Origin: Bemisia tabaci
Lineage: Eukaryota; Arthropoda; Insecta; Hemiptera; Aleyrodidae
Assembly: GCF_918797505.1 (NCBI RefSeq)
Contig: NC_092801.1
Coordinates: 25,140,477 to 25,204,476 of the forward strand
DNA length: 64,000 nt
Reading direction: 5' to 3'
How positions within the stretch are numbered: the stretch's first letter is position 1; every line of letters begins with the position of its first letter. Below, one piece after another: positions 1-11,051 of this stretch. The notes below the pieces were generated by a model, which did no database searches, had not been told where the DNA came from, and saw only the letters and a list, made by a program, of their open reading frames with translations. A program made the translations under genes and the position numbers.

Positions 1-22
1 CATGAGTTACCGAGAGAGACTT

Positions 23-280
23 CTGCCGTGCTGAAGAAGAACGCCGTATGAACATTCGAGAGTAGCCAAATTTCCTTCGATTAAAAGAAATTTTTTTTTG
101 TTGAAAGTTGTGAATATTTTTCCGTAGAATTTTCAGGGACTTTAGGTGAAATAGCGAAGAAAATTATCTAAACAATTGGAGGGAAAATATTCATCCGTTT
201 ACCAGAAAATGTGTATGTTTTATCAAAGGAAATTTGGCGACGTCTGAAAGTTCTTACGGCGGATTTTCTTGGCACGGCAC
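23..280. mobile_element. MITE family A, copy 1
   Basis: This is a non-coding inverted-repeat element of about 255 bp. The left end reads CTGCCGTGCTGAAGAAGAAC and is followed by GCCGTATGAAC. The right end is the reverse complement (GGAAATTTGGC near 230, then a run into CTTGGCACGGCA). The same ends recur at about ten other places in the window, so it is a family rather than a chance palindrome. I see no transposase. The superfamily is unknown. Confidence 0.8.
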
Positions 281-515
281 ACAGTGGATCGAGTCAACAG
301 GAGAGGTCGGACTAAATTTGGAAACTTTAAACGCATGCAACTCCGTTTATACAATACTTTTAGGTTCTGAAAGTGGGTTCAGTGGTTTCTTGGTAAAATT
401 GTCTTTTTAGAGCACCTCTTACAGTTCAAAATGTGACTAAATAAACATCAAAATTTGCAGTTTTATTCAAGAACGTCATGTTCGACCTCTGTAATTGACT
501 CGTTCCACCGTGCGG
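279..515. mobile_element. MITE family H, copy 1 (GGATCGAGTCAA ends)
   Basis: The left arm contains GTGGATCGAGTCAA and AGAGGTCGGAC. The right arm near 480-515 is its imperfect reverse complement (GTTCGACCTC, GACTCGTTCCAC). Related copies lie at 30198-30434 and 45878-46110. The small open frames here on both strands are shadows of the element. Confidence 0.6.
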
Positions 516-1784
516 CAGACTATAGTCCGTGTGCGTCCCTGTTGTTGCCACTGACGTCACTGGCGCTTTGTAATTCTCTTTCATCGTTACGTTCCGAGAA
601 CCAACGAGCACACCCCTTCTTTTCCGCCTGTCCCTGGTTCCGTTCAGCAGAAATACGTCCAAATAATGAAAACCTTACAGGGTGTATTAAAAATGTCCCT
701 AAAATGCCTCAATAAATTTTTTACAGGATATTATTTCCATAAACCCAGAAAAAAAATAAAATCTTAATTTAAAATTCCGTACCAATCCACCCCTTGGTCA
801 GTTTTCAGCGCCATTAATTTTATTGGTGATCGGGAACGAGAATATAAGAACGATCTAACTGAAGTAAAAAAAGTGCGAAAGGGTAGGTAAGGTACTTACA
901 TATGAAAAGAATTTTATCGAGTACATGGTACGGGAAAAGTATGATCGCCGGACTCGCAATCAGGCCTAAGATCAGAGCGTCGAGGCATGGTTGCATGTAT
1001 TTTGGTCGACTCTAGAAAACAAGCATCAGAAGTTATATAGAAATAGAATTGATTCGATGAATGCTGGAAACTAAATGAAATCACTCAAGTGTTTCCGTTC
1101 GGCACATTCGATCTCTGAATCAAATCTGATTTCTGGGTCAAATCTGACTTTTGATCATAGGAATCGGCCTGCGATGGATGTAAGTCTTTCAACGAGTGAA
1201 AATTTAAGGAGTTTTAATTTCGATGTCACCATCGATATTCATGTAGATACGCATGTAAGCCACCGCAAACAAAAGTTTGTTTTCCAAAAGAACAGCCCGA
1301 AAGTGTAAACCAGTGAAATGATGACGGTTTCAGGCATGAAACGACACATTTTTCTAGGCGGTTCCAGGGAGTAGCTCATCTTGTTCCTCTTACTATTACG
1401 CTACAAAGCTTGGCAATTTATTTGTTTATTCAAACGGAATTTACCACATCCAACAAAAAATTTGCTTAGAAAATTACAATAATGGGGGTTCAGCTCAATC
1501 AGCTGTGCTTTATTCGCTTTTCACAGAGGGTGTTGGAAGAATATATTTAAAGCTATAAAACTGGCAAGAGGTAGTCAAAGTTATTGTAAAAACATAATTA
1601 GTTACCATAAATACTCCCGCTAGCATCCTGATATGAATAATCACACTCAACACTGACGCCAAGAACAAGAGAGCCAATACAATAGATGATTCATCTGGAA
1701 ATAAAACAAACCTAAGAAATTACTCGTGTGTTAAAGATTTAGAGAGCATTAATTGAGTTGCACTCAAAAACAATAAAAGATAAA
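516..1784. other. Gene-less AT-rich stretch
   Basis: I find no recognisable gene, RNA or clear repeat structure. Short open frames (for example 1075-1308 on the + strand) have no recognisable motif and no splice or codon evidence. Confidence 0.5.
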
Positions 1785-2010
1785 CTGGACTATATTTTGC
1801 AATTAGGAGCTACAGTTTTTGGCTCATCCGTAGAAGCACGTAAGTGCATAGGGGAACTAATAGTACTACGTTGTTTTTAAACTGAGCCAGTAATTGTAGT
1901 TCTAAATTGCAAAATGAAGTCCAACTGGACTGCATTTTGCAATTTTGAACTATAAATTCCGGCCCGGTTTAAAAACAACATAGGTGCCATTAGTTTTCCC
2001 ATGCTCAAAA
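1785..2010. repeat. Inverted repeat plus a partial extra arm (TTTTGCAATT ends)
   Basis: At 1785-1924 AACTGGACTATATTTTGCAA is mirrored by TTGCAAAATGAAGTCCA, making a palindrome of about 140 bp. A further left arm (AACTGGACTGCATTTTGCAA) starts at about 1924 and runs to about 2010 without a partner. The ends resemble those at 26590-26740 and 47030-47420 (ATTTTGCAAT next to GGACC). Confidence 0.55.
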
Positions 2011-2509
2011 CTGTTTTAAGCGCGGTATGCATTACACCTTACACCGTGCTTCATGGTCCGGTTGCCTAACTCCGCGGCTGATAAATGATGCATCCTGCAT
2101 TGCATCCTGGGTTATTTTTAAAGCCTCTCCATGGCGGGAACGTAGTTGTATTTTCTCATCGTGATAATTAAACGTGGAGACCGTTTAGAGTGCTGGTAAA
2201 AATTCTTTAATTAATGCCGAGAACGAAGGAATCTATTGTGACCCTTCATCCTGCTAAAGCTCTCTAATATTTACGTAGCTAACAATTTGCTTGGAGCAGA
2301 TCGCTGTTTGAAATTTTCTTATCGGTTACACGTGCAAGCTCGTAGCTTCGGTATTTCTGTTGAAACTTCTATGGAGTCAACCGACGTGCCGAAGCATTTT
2401 GTGTTGTTTTTTAATTTTTCATCAGATTAAATGACAAATGGTCCATTCAAAGTGTACCTGTGCAAAAAACTTTAAAACCATAAAGTGAAAAACGCTGCGC
2501 GACTTTGAA

Positions 2510-2911
2510 TGATCGCGCTACACACTGCGGTCGGCGCCAAACGCATGTTAGCGCCTGCAAGACTGCATGAATACTTCACGCATTGCGCGTACTCCACGGC
2601 CTCCACGGTGCGCGCTATTAGTGGCTGCATGACCACATGGATACTTCACGCATTCTGCCGTGCCAAGGGAAAACGCCTTACGAACACTCGAGAGTTGCCA
2701 AATTTCCATTGATAAATCGTTAATTTTTTAGGAAAGTTATGAACATTTTTCGTTGAAATTTTCAGGAGCTTTTGGTGAAGTTGTGAACAAAATTATCTAA
2801 AAAAATTAGGAGGAAAACATTCATGAGGTTACCAGGAGATTCGTGTTTTATCAAAGGAAATTTGGCAACGCCTGGAGGTTCATACGGCGTTTTTGCTTCA
2901 CATGGCAGAAT
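2510..2911. mobile_element. MITE family A, copy 2, with an adjoining GCGTGAAGTAT hairpin relic
   Basis: Family A ends lie at 2652 (ATTCTGCCGTGCCAAGG) and 2911 (CATGGCAGAAT). The preceding 140 bp hold two repeats of GAATACTTCACGCATT-like sequence. These match the stem of the hairpin at 40392-40479 and look like a decayed relative. Confidence 0.7.
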
Positions 2912-3372
2912 AGTACACGAGTTCGGCAAGACACTCTTTTCATGATCCTATGTCTCACAAGAGTAACCTACGATTGAGTCAATTTAAATAAGAAATGGTG
3001 TTGAGCGCGACCAAGTCCTTTGAGTTGATCTGACAGAAAAAAATTGACACAAAGTAACTCCACACAAGGGCATTTTTCACTGTGTGGGTGTTAAGAATAT
3101 ATACCAATGGATTTAATACAATGGATCCACAGCTTGCAGCTTGCGGCGATTTGATGGGAATATTACTGTGGAAGTAATTTGAAAGAGAGATATTGAAAAG
3201 AGAGAAAGACGGCTGGTGTTTAACTTACCATGTATTGTTCTTACTCCTGATATTCCTCTTCTTTCATTGCATAGCTTCTGTTCAATGCCTATACCGAAGG
3301 CAAGCACGGCTGCGAGACTGAAGAACTTGAAGGACGAACATTAAACAGATGAGAAAAAAAAGGTTGAGAAGA
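2912..3372. other. Gene-less stretch between MITE copies
   Basis: Nothing recognisable. The 64-residue frame on the - strand (3113-3307) has no motif. Confidence 0.4.
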
Positions 3373-3608
3373 TGCTGGAAAAACAGTAACTTGGATCCAG
3401 AGTCCAAAATCTTAAAAACATTGACAAGAAAAAGTACCTACTCTATTTGATTCAATCGGACTTTTAGCTTGAAGAAAGAAAAATTCGCCTAAATCAAGAG
3501 GCTCGGCTTTTCGATTCACGGAAAAATCGGATTGAATCAAGAGTATTCTTCCTTGTCAATATCATTAGGGTTGTGGACTCTAGATCGAAGCGACTTTTTT
3601 TTCCAGTG
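3373..3608. mobile_element. MITE family F (CACTGG ends), degraded copy
   Basis: The left end is worn (TGCTGGAAAAAC). The right end TTTTTTTTCCAGTG is intact. The interior carries the same GGATCCAGAGTCC, ACATTGACAAGAAAAAG and TTGATTCAATC blocks as the better copies at 41635-41860 and 47733-47963. Confidence 0.65.
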
Positions 3609-3911
3609 TAGAGAAATTGTTATCATTTTTCTCTTTTCCTCATATCCCGGCCACCTCCATGTAGAACTCAGGTTTTCATAGTTTTCTAAAATAGTTATTG
3701 TATTTTCGACTGAAAATTACTTAGTCTTGAGTCGAAACGACTCGGTTTTTGTTAATTGTGTATTCTAGCTTTGTTTCCCGTTTTCCTCCCTTGTTTTTCC
3801 GCTGTTATCATTGTCTCGGGCTGCTCTTAAACATTTGTATCTCTGTAGAGAATAAATCGAGGCGGTAACGAGTCATCATGACTGAATCAGTATTTGCCTA
3901 CTGTCCACCTA

Positions 3912-4416
3912 CACTGAAAAAAAATATCGATGTATTTACCAAGAAAAGGGTAAAATTACCAAGAATTCAGGGTTCTATTTGATCCCAGTTTTTTCTTGGT
4001 AAAATTACCATTTATAGAATTGGTAATTTTACCAAGAAATCTCGGTAAAATTATTGAATTTTCTCGGTAATTTTACTGGACCTTGGTAAAAACGCTAATA
4101 TTTTTTATAGACTGTCGTAGAAGTACCGAGATAAAATGGCAAAATTACCGAGAATTGATTACCAATGAAAGTGGTATTCTTACCTGAGAAAAACATTAAA
4201 AATACCGGTTTTTAGGTAAGCTTATCAGTCTGTCTTGGTAAAATTACCAATAATTGGTAAAAAAAAGTGAGATGGTAAAGGTACCAACGGACCGTGGTAA
4301 AAACGCCGAGAATTTTTTTTCAGTGTATGAGATGCTTAAAAGCAAATTGACAATAGTTCTTTTAATAACTTGAAAGTTAGTAACTTGAAAGTAACTCCAG
4401 AAGTGAAGAGTTTGCA
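3912..4416. mobile_element. MITE family F2 (CACTGAAAAAAAA ends), copy 1, with a duplicated 90-bp tail
   Basis: The element runs from CACTGAAAAAAAATATCG at 3912 to TTTTTTTCAGTG at 4325. It is flanked by TA on both sides (3910-3911, 4326-4327), consistent with a 2-bp target duplication. The interior repeats GGTAAAATTACC many times in both orientations, so a single strand could fold on itself repeatedly. The 90 bp after it (4326-4416) recur after copy 2. Confidence 0.8.
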
Positions 4417-4769
4417 CTCATCGTGGTCATAAATTGGACTTCATCTAGCATGTGGCAGTGCTCCCGTTCCACGTCCGTCAAAAGTTCCGGATTTCGGAAC
4501 TTTTTTGTTCCGATTTCTCCCACACCATGACCGTCATAACTTCCGAGATTCCTTTCAGATTTCCTCAAAAGTTACGAGAAAGTTCCAGAAAATGCAGAAG
4601 ATCCGGATAGTTTCGGGGATTTTAAAAGTTCCGGGAAAAATTCAGGAACATCTCAAAAGTTCCGGAATTCAGGACTGTTTCCGGGAGATAGAAGCACTGG
4701 CATGTGGGGAGCACGCAACTTCGGGGATAGCTCTCTAAGGTCTACGCTGAGGAAATGCACTCAGTCATA
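4417..4769. repeat. AGTTCC-rich degenerate inverted repeat
   Basis: The stretch carries many AAAGTTCCGG / CCGGAACTTT-type words. Its borders mirror each other loosely (GGCAGTGCTCCCG near 4450; GCATGTGGGGAGCACGC near 4700). It separates the two F2 copies. Open frames here follow the repeat and carry no protein motif. Confidence 0.45.
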
Positions 4770-5274
4770 CACTGAAAAAAAATATCGGTGCATTTACTAA
4801 GAAAAGGGTAAAATTACCAAGAATTCAGGGTTCTATTTGATCCCAGTTTTTTCTTGGTAAAATTACTATTTATGGAATTGGTAATTTTATCGAGGAATCT
4901 CGGTAAAATTATTGAACTTTCCCGGTAATTTTACTGGACCTTGGTAAAAACGCCAATATTTTTTATCGACTGTGGTAGAATAACCGAGATAAAATGGCAA
5001 AGTTACCGGGAAGTGATAACCAATAAAAGTGGTATTCGCACCTGAAAAAAACAGTAAAAATACCGGTTTTTAGGTAAGCTTATCAGTCTGTCTTGGTAAA
5101 ATTACCAATAATTGGTAAAAAAAAGTGAGATGGTAAAGGTACCAACGGACCGTGGTAAAAACGCCGAGAATTTTTTTTCAGTGTATGAGATGCTTAAAAG
5201 CAAATTGACAATAGTTCTTTTAATAACTTGAAAGTTAGTAACTTGAAAGTAACTCCAGAAGTGAAGAGTTTGCG
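4770..5274. mobile_element. MITE family F2, copy 2, with the same 90-bp tail
   Basis: The element (4770-5183) starts 858 bp after copy 1. It differs by scattered substitutions and again sits between TA dinucleotides. Its tail 5184-5274 matches 4326-4416, then diverges at once. The two left flanks are not alike beyond TA, so the duplication breakpoint coincides with the element's left end. Confidence 0.8.
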
Positions 5275-5833
5275 CGATACCGCAATGCGTAGACTGAGGT
5301 CTTTCTGGTAGAGGCGAACAGAAGGTTTAACTGAAGATGGTGAATAGAGCGAGAGGTGTAAAAGACTGACGACAATTTTTTTTGAAGATAAACGACCTGA
5401 ACACCCTTTAACATGTATAAAAACCAGGTAAAAGGGCGTATGAGGCAATCGCAATGCTGCTAAGATTCCGCAATTTTTTGTAGCTTTTGCGGCAGATGAA
5501 GTTCATTCACAGTCGAATTACTTCTTAAAGGGTAGTGAAGAGGAACTCGGGGCAGATTCAGGGGAAAATTCATATCAAAACTGTCAAATAAGTGACATAC
5601 GACCGGAGAGCTACATTGCACAATCTTGGCAGCATTGGAAGTATCATACGCCTTTTTACCGAAAAATACCTCAATTGTTCATTCACATTCTTCCAAGGGA
5701 GATGATTCATGTTGCAGTGATTAGTAGCTTCAAACACTACTCATTTGATGTCCCTCGTCAATAAGTGTGATTATGACATTAACGGGTTCCAACTCGCTAA
5801 ATTAAGTGTACTTTATACCTAAGTGTCGTATTT
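5275..5833. other. Gene-less stretch
   Basis: I see no recognisable gene. The 86-residue frame on the - strand (5194-5454) overlaps the repeat tail and has no motif. Confidence 0.4.
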
Positions 5834-6279
5834 AATGAGATTCGATGGACGCCATATTTTGTCTCAGAACGGCATGCGATATATCGCATCAATTGGTTCC
5901 ATTTTTTCAGCCACTCGTCATTTTTCTCCACTTTTGAGATCGCAATTCTGTTGTCAGGAGACTAAACCTCTCACTTACCAATTTTAACAAATAAATTAAA
6001 CGTAATAAAGGCGTGGTTTTTTTAGAGAGAAAATATCGCATTCGAGTGCAGTTTCGATATCAGTATCGAATGCGATGTTTTCTCTCTGAAATAACCACGC
6101 CTGTCTTACGTTGAATTTCTTTTTTAAAATTGGTAAGTGAGTGCTTTAGTCTCCTGACAACAGAATTGCGATCTCAAAATAGGAGAAAAATGATTAGTAG
6201 CTGAAAAAATAGAGCCAATCTATGCGATATATCGCACGTCGTTCTAACACAAAATATGACGTCCATCGAATCACCTTAA
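5834..6279. repeat. Long near-perfect palindrome (foldback element), about 445 bp
   Basis: The arms run from TTCGATGGACGCCATATTTT (5841 on) inward to a centre near 6055-6062, and back out to ACGTCCATCGAA (ends 6270). Matched landmarks are GCGATATATCGCA (5876 and 6220), GAGATCGCAATTCTG (5936) against CAGAATTGCGATCTC (6160), and AGGCGTGGTTTTTTTAGAGAG against CTCTCTGAAATAACCACGCC at the centre. There is almost no loop, so single strands would form a stem of roughly 210 bp. Confidence 0.85.
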
Positions 6280-6726
6280 TCGGACAAAAACGCGACATTT
6301 TTGATTCGATACAATAAATCCTGAAATGTTGAAAAATTGTGGATTTCTTGGGGACAGCAGACTCACTTTACAGAGCATGTGAATAAATGATATGTTTTGT
6401 ATATTTAGTTGCAACTTACTGTATACATCATTCCGATTATTATTGTGCCCGTTCGCAAGGAGATCCCGACGTAATTCAACCGAGGGAGTCGGGAATGAAG
6501 GAGATCGAAGAGAATATTCGGCCCACACATAATGAAGCAGTTCCTGAATTAAAACATATAAACGTGAGACTTCATAGAGTTTTATGATTTATCACAATGA
6601 GAGTCTAAACTCTTGTTGCGCTTTTTTTTCACTATTTTCAATTCTTGATCTCAGCTAGAAAGCCAACCAGATCCTCCAGGGGCCCGCGCAGTTTAAAAGA
6701 CGGATTCAGAAAGACCCTAAGACTGG
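6280..6726. other. Gene-less stretch
   Basis: Short open frames on both strands (6271-6528, 6387-6587) overlap each other and show no motif. Nothing recognised. Confidence 0.4.
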
Positions 6727-7282
6727 GATGGACCACTAGACAAGGTACGAATTTAAGCAATCTGATACATGTTTCTCAACCAGGATTTCACGCAGAACAC
6801 GATCGCGCAATGAATATTACTGAAACCAACTGCTAACGAAGATATTAATGTTTTTATTTCACATTGGTTACGAGGAATTTGAACTGCCCGCTAACAAGAA
6901 ACTTAAAGCTCTACGTGAGTCAAATCGCGCACTACAACGGTTGCAGCAAGCTCCTCAATCGCGTAATGTTCATTTACCACCTTGTGTTGTTCAAACGATA
7001 AGCAATTTGCTATAGCTGAGCCAAATCGTCAAGATTGAGGTTGCCAGATTTTCATATCGCAGAGACTGGCATGATAACGTTTAGCGCACGATGTGAATCA
7101 CGTAGAGCATTGAATTTTCATGAGCGGGTGGTTTGAATTCACGCATCAAGAATCATTAAATAATTTCGTAAGGAGTTGATATATTGGTAATTTTTGTTGT
7201 GTGCGCATCGTGTTTTACGAGAAGTTTTGGTTAAGAAACATGTATCAGAATGCTGAAATTCATACCTTGTCTAGTGGTCCAT
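6727..7282. mobile_element. Non-autonomous inverted-repeat element, about 555 bp
   Basis: The left end GATGGACCACTAGACAAGGT is the reverse complement of the right end (ACCTTGTCTAGTGGTCCATT, with one change). The similarity extends inward about 100 bp (CTGATACATGTTTCT in both arms). No transposase frame is visible. Confidence 0.75.
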
Positions 7283-7562
7283 TATGGATGTCATGGGGCC
7301 CTTAAATTTTCTGATATTGGCCCCCAATGAATGTTGGAATCTAAGAACCTCAACTGAAATTTCGGTAATATGAAATCTTCGTTTTGCGGGCCTTATATAA
7401 GACGATTCCCATGGACCCTTTGGCTATATTATTAGTATAGTGAATCCCTGAATACCAATGTTTCGGTGGGACCCCGAGAGAATGTTTCTTAAGGGCCTCC
7501 AAGGTTTAAGTTATTGAATTGAAGAAGCCCTGTGAGACAGGATTTCGGGGGTCATGGGCATT

Positions 7563-7708
7563 GGCGGATACAGCAAATTGGCAACATTGTCTTTTCTCAA
7601 TTTTAATTTATGGAAATGTATCGATTGCTAGGTGCTCCGGCAAGAATCGATTATTCAGCATAGGTTTAAATTGAAGAAAATCGGTGTTGCCAAATTGCTG
7701 GATCCGCC
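7563..7708. mobile_element. MITE family B hairpin, copy 1
   Basis: This is a palindromic element of about 146 bp with ends GGCGGATACAGCAAATTGGC and GCCAAATTGCTGGATCCGCC. The loop carries TGTATCGATT and AATCGATTATT. Other copies lie at 11814, 16037, 18270, 28412, 42133 and 43737. Confidence 0.8.
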
Positions 7709-8246
7709 TGTGGTCATGTGCCTGCCGAAGTCCCACAACCAAGATTTCAACTGATTCATCAACTACGAGAGTATTCTCTAAATGGAAAATAATTCAAAAT
7801 CGACCCCAAGCCTCCAATGTTAAAAGATCTTATCGAAGTTCAACTTCTTCTGTTACTCGAGAGGGACTATGCTGACATGGGCGGAGATAGGGGGAGGGTG
7901 GGGGCCTTGCTCTCTCTAGAAATCTACTCGACCTCTCCAAAGAAATGTGAGGGATTCAGCTGAATAAGCGAATGATATGTCTTTCATATTCAGATCTGTA
8001 TCAATTTTTCGGGATAATGTGTAGGCTAAAATTACTCCCGACACGGCTCAATTTGTCAACATTTTTCGGGGGAAGTCCCCTGAATCCCCCCGTTAGGCTG
8101 GGTGAATTCCCCAAACTCTCCTTTGAGTTAGAAGGATCTCGCAGACGTCGACAAACTCCTTACTTGACTGTTTTTGGTGCCGCCAGATCCCCCTTGATGA
8201 GGTACCCTCCTGACACCCCTTGAAAATTCTCTCCTAATTTGAGTGT
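7709..8246. other. Gene-less stretch, partly GC-richer
   Basis: The stretch 7860-8230 is somewhat GC-richer, with a short purine-rich tract near 7880 (GGGGGAGGGTGGGGG). The 83-residue frame at 7972-8223 has no recognised domain. Confidence 0.4.
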
Positions 8247-8248
8247 TA

Positions 8249-8872
8249 CAGTAAAAGCTCGTTAAGACGAAATACGGTTAAGACGAAAATCCGCTTAAGA
8301 CGGAATTTTTTTCGGTCCCTTGACACTTCCATAAGAGTCAATGTTAAAAAAATATGGATAAGACGAAATTTCGAAATTTTGACCCGTAACCAAAACCGGT
8401 TAAGACAAAGAAAAATTTCCGATTTTTTCCCTTGAAATTGGGTATAAAATCGACAAAAAAGAGCCAATTCCTAGGGAAAATAGACTTAGTTTTACGTACC
8501 TTGACATAAAAAGAGGAGATTGAGAGTAGATTGTGGGTATCCTCTGTTTTGCTGGATGACTGAGATGCAATCGACAGTTGACGATAAACTGATTTGCGTA
8601 TTTTAACAAAATTCAAAATTTGGATTTCGTATTGTATAAAATTTAAAACTTAGATAATAATCTTTCAAAAAGTTATTCGCTTAAAATAATCTTTAATTTT
8701 AGATTGTGTGGATTTTGAAAGCTGTCCGAATATTAAAACTGCTTCCAAAATACTTCTGTTTCCGCCTATGCCGAAAAATTTCGTCTTAAGTGGAGAGCGG
8801 TTAAGACGAAAAGCCGCTTATGACGACATTTTTTTCAGTCCCTTCATTTTTCGTCTTAACGAGCTTTTACTG
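8249..8872. mobile_element. pogo/Tigger-like non-autonomous element
   Basis: The terminal repeats are CAGTAAAAGCTCGTTAAGAC and its reverse complement. The element is flanked by TA on both sides (8247-8248, 8873-8874). CAGTA-type ends with TA duplications are typical of the pogo branch of Tc1/mariner. The sub-terminal regions repeat GTTAAGACGAAA several times. No transposase is readable in the 624 bp, so it would need a helper enzyme. Confidence 0.8.
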
Positions 8873-9082
8873 TATATTTTAATATTTTAACTGCCTTTGA
8901 CTATAAGATAGCGGGGGCTAAGACCGGGGGAACGGGGGGGGGGGAGAGGTCGTAGTCTTAAGTAAGCTTTTCGTTTTTTGCAAACGTGAACTACCTTCAA
9001 ATTTAGAGACTATGCAATCCAAAAATGTGGGGAGCTCTCGGATCCGTCAGCGTCCCGGGACCCTGAACGCTAATCCGGCTCT

Positions 9083-9683
9083 GATATACCGTCACCTTCC
9101 GGCCAAAGTATCACCATGGAGTAAATAGAGTCGTAATGTAAATGGGAGAGCTGGCACCATGTTCTGCTCGACGAATTCCGAGCCCGGTGTGCGCCGAGTT
9201 CGGGTCGCTTTTTCGATACATTTTCGATCCGAAATGGCGGTGTGAAATACGTGGTAATTCCTATCTCCTTTGTTGTTGTTGTTATTGTTGTTGTCATCGG
9301 ATGGCCGGGTACCCGTGTATCGCAAACAATCGATTATGTATCGAAAAAGTGACCCGGCGTCACACAGGAGTCTCGGAATTCAGAACATTGAAAATGCTTA
9401 AAAGTGGCGCCAGCTCTCCCACTTACATTACGACTCTATGAGTATCACAAGCGCCATGCGACGTTTCAAAATTTCCGCCACCTCTTCATTTCTTTACGGA
9501 GAAATTGTTGATTGAATCTGTTTGAAAATTTCACTGAATTTTATCGGTAGCACAGAGAAAATTCAGGGAAATTTTCGCACAGCTTCGTTGAACAATTTCT
9601 CTGTAAGAAAATTAAATGGCGGTGGAAATTTTTAAACATAGCATGGCGCTTGTGATACCTCGGCCGGAAGGTGACGATATATC
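9083..9683. mobile_element. Inverted-repeat element with a second element inside its left arm
   Basis: The outer ends are GATATACCGTCACCTTCCGG (9083) and CCGGAAGGTGACGATATATC (ends 9683). The outer arm continues as GTATCAC and then, after an interruption, AAGCGCCATGC (9442 on), matching GCATGGCGCTTGTGATAC at 9641-9658. The interruption (about 9118-9439) is itself an inverted repeat with ends ATAGAGTCGTAATGTAAATG and CTTACATTACGACTCTAT. GTATCACC and GTATCACA flank it. A TTG/TTA microsatellite (about 9271-9296) lies in the inner element. Confidence 0.75.
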
Positions 9684-9728
9684 GACCCCTCCTCCGGCAC
9701 GGGTAACTTTACGTTGCATCATTAAGAT

Positions 9729-9892
9729 CAGTGGCGTGGCGTGAATTGCGATATATCGATTGTTATGCCATTTAAACCTATGAAAAAAGATCGATTATCA
9801 GGGTGTTCGCAGCGAAAACCTTAATAATCGATTCTTTACCATAGCTTCAAATGGCGAGATATCGATAATCGATTATTCACGCCACGCCACTG
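9729..9892. mobile_element. MITE family C hairpin, copy 1
   Basis: The ends are CAGTGGCGTGGCGTGAAT and ATTCACGCCACGCCACTG, about 164 bp. The interior has GATATATCGATTG, GGGTGTTCGCAGCGAA and AATAATCGATTC. Other copies lie at 13564, 15888, 21608, 31849 and 32224, with partial ones at 28250 and 42841. Confidence 0.85.
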
Positions 9893-9954
9893 ATTTAGAT
9901 GTAAATAAAAACATGGTATTAAAATTAAAAAAACGAGAGGCGGAGGGATGATGC

Positions 9955-10690
9955 GAATAATACTATTTGTGCTGAAAGTTTGGTCAAAACTGGTTCAATT
10001 GTGGATTTTTTTGTTCTTAATTGGACCGCGTTTAACAGAGAGGAACCAAGCCACATCAGCTATTGCCAATTTTAATTGGGCAATTTAATTTTTTACGAGA
10101 AAACGTTCGGGCGGATCCTTTTGAAAATTTTAAGGAATTTTTTTTATTACTGTGGAGAAAATTCACTGAAATTTGCACGAAAATCCGCACAACTATTTTC
10201 ATGTAAAAAAATTAAATCAGCCAATTAAATTTGGCAATGGCTGATGTGGCTTGGTTCCTTCCTGTTTAACGCGCGTCCAATTAAGGTGCAAAGCACTCGC
10301 ACGAGTTTGGTGGCAAAGAGGAAAAGGGTGCACACCCTGTATTAATTTTAAGTTTGAAAATTGGTTCTACGAACAGTTAAACATCAAACTCACCAAATTG
10401 TTGAAGGGGTCGGTGGGATCAAGATCTAACTTCTAAACTGGCTTACCCTTAATAATACGATTTGTGCTGAAAGTTTGGTCAAAACTGGTTGATTCGTGAA
10501 TTTTTTTTGTTCTTAATTAAGGCGCAAAGCACTCGCACGAGTTTGGTGGCAAAGAGGAAAAGGGTGCACACTCTGTATTAATTTTAAGTTTGAAAATTGG
10601 TTCTACGAACAGTTAAACATCAAACTCACCAACTTGTTGAAAGGTTCGACAAGATCGGGATCGAACTTCTGAACTAGCTTCACTGCCCTT
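9955..10690. repeat. Tandem duplication of about 240 bp, one copy carrying a family D element
   Basis: Sequence from ATTTGTGCTGAAAGTTTGGT to about 10447 is repeated at 10450-10690. The first copy is interrupted at 10022-10279 by a family D MITE. The second reads straight through the same point (TTCTTAATTAAGG). Shared landmarks include GCACTCGCACGAGTTTGG and ACGAACAGTTAAACATCAAA. Confidence 0.85.
10022..10279. mobile_element. MITE family D, copy 1 (TGGAC ends)
   Basis: This 258-bp element has ends TGGACCGCGTTTAACAGAGA and TTCCTGTTTAACGCGCGTCCA. AT flanks it on both sides. The uninterrupted duplicate nearby has a single AT, so the 2-bp target duplication is read directly. The sub-terminal block GGAACCAAGCCACATCAGC and its complement occur in every copy. 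Confidence 0.85.
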
Positions 10691-11051
10691 GATTTCAAAC
10701 ACAACACTGCGGTCGAGCTGCGATTTTCAGACCACACAACGAAGGACGATCACTTGGTGACTGAATCAGCGGCTAGAACGTGCTCCAGCGGCCAGATCGC
10801 AGACCGGGCCCCACGAATTGCTGAGAGGGGACAGAAACATAAAACCGAAACTTGGATCTGAGTCATCGGTAATAATTCATCTCAAGATAGGCAAAAATAC
10901 CAGATGATGCGATATCGTGAAAGAAATCGTCAGTTTTGGACCCTATCCCTCGACATGTATGATGCTTTTCTGATCAGCTTTTTACCCTGAGAGCCGAACT
11001 CACGGCAGTTCCTTCAATAGTTCCTTCCCTGAGAGGTTCTTAATGTATGAC
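10691..11051. other. Gene-less stretch
   Basis: Moderate GC with no recognised motif on either strand. Confidence 0.4.
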
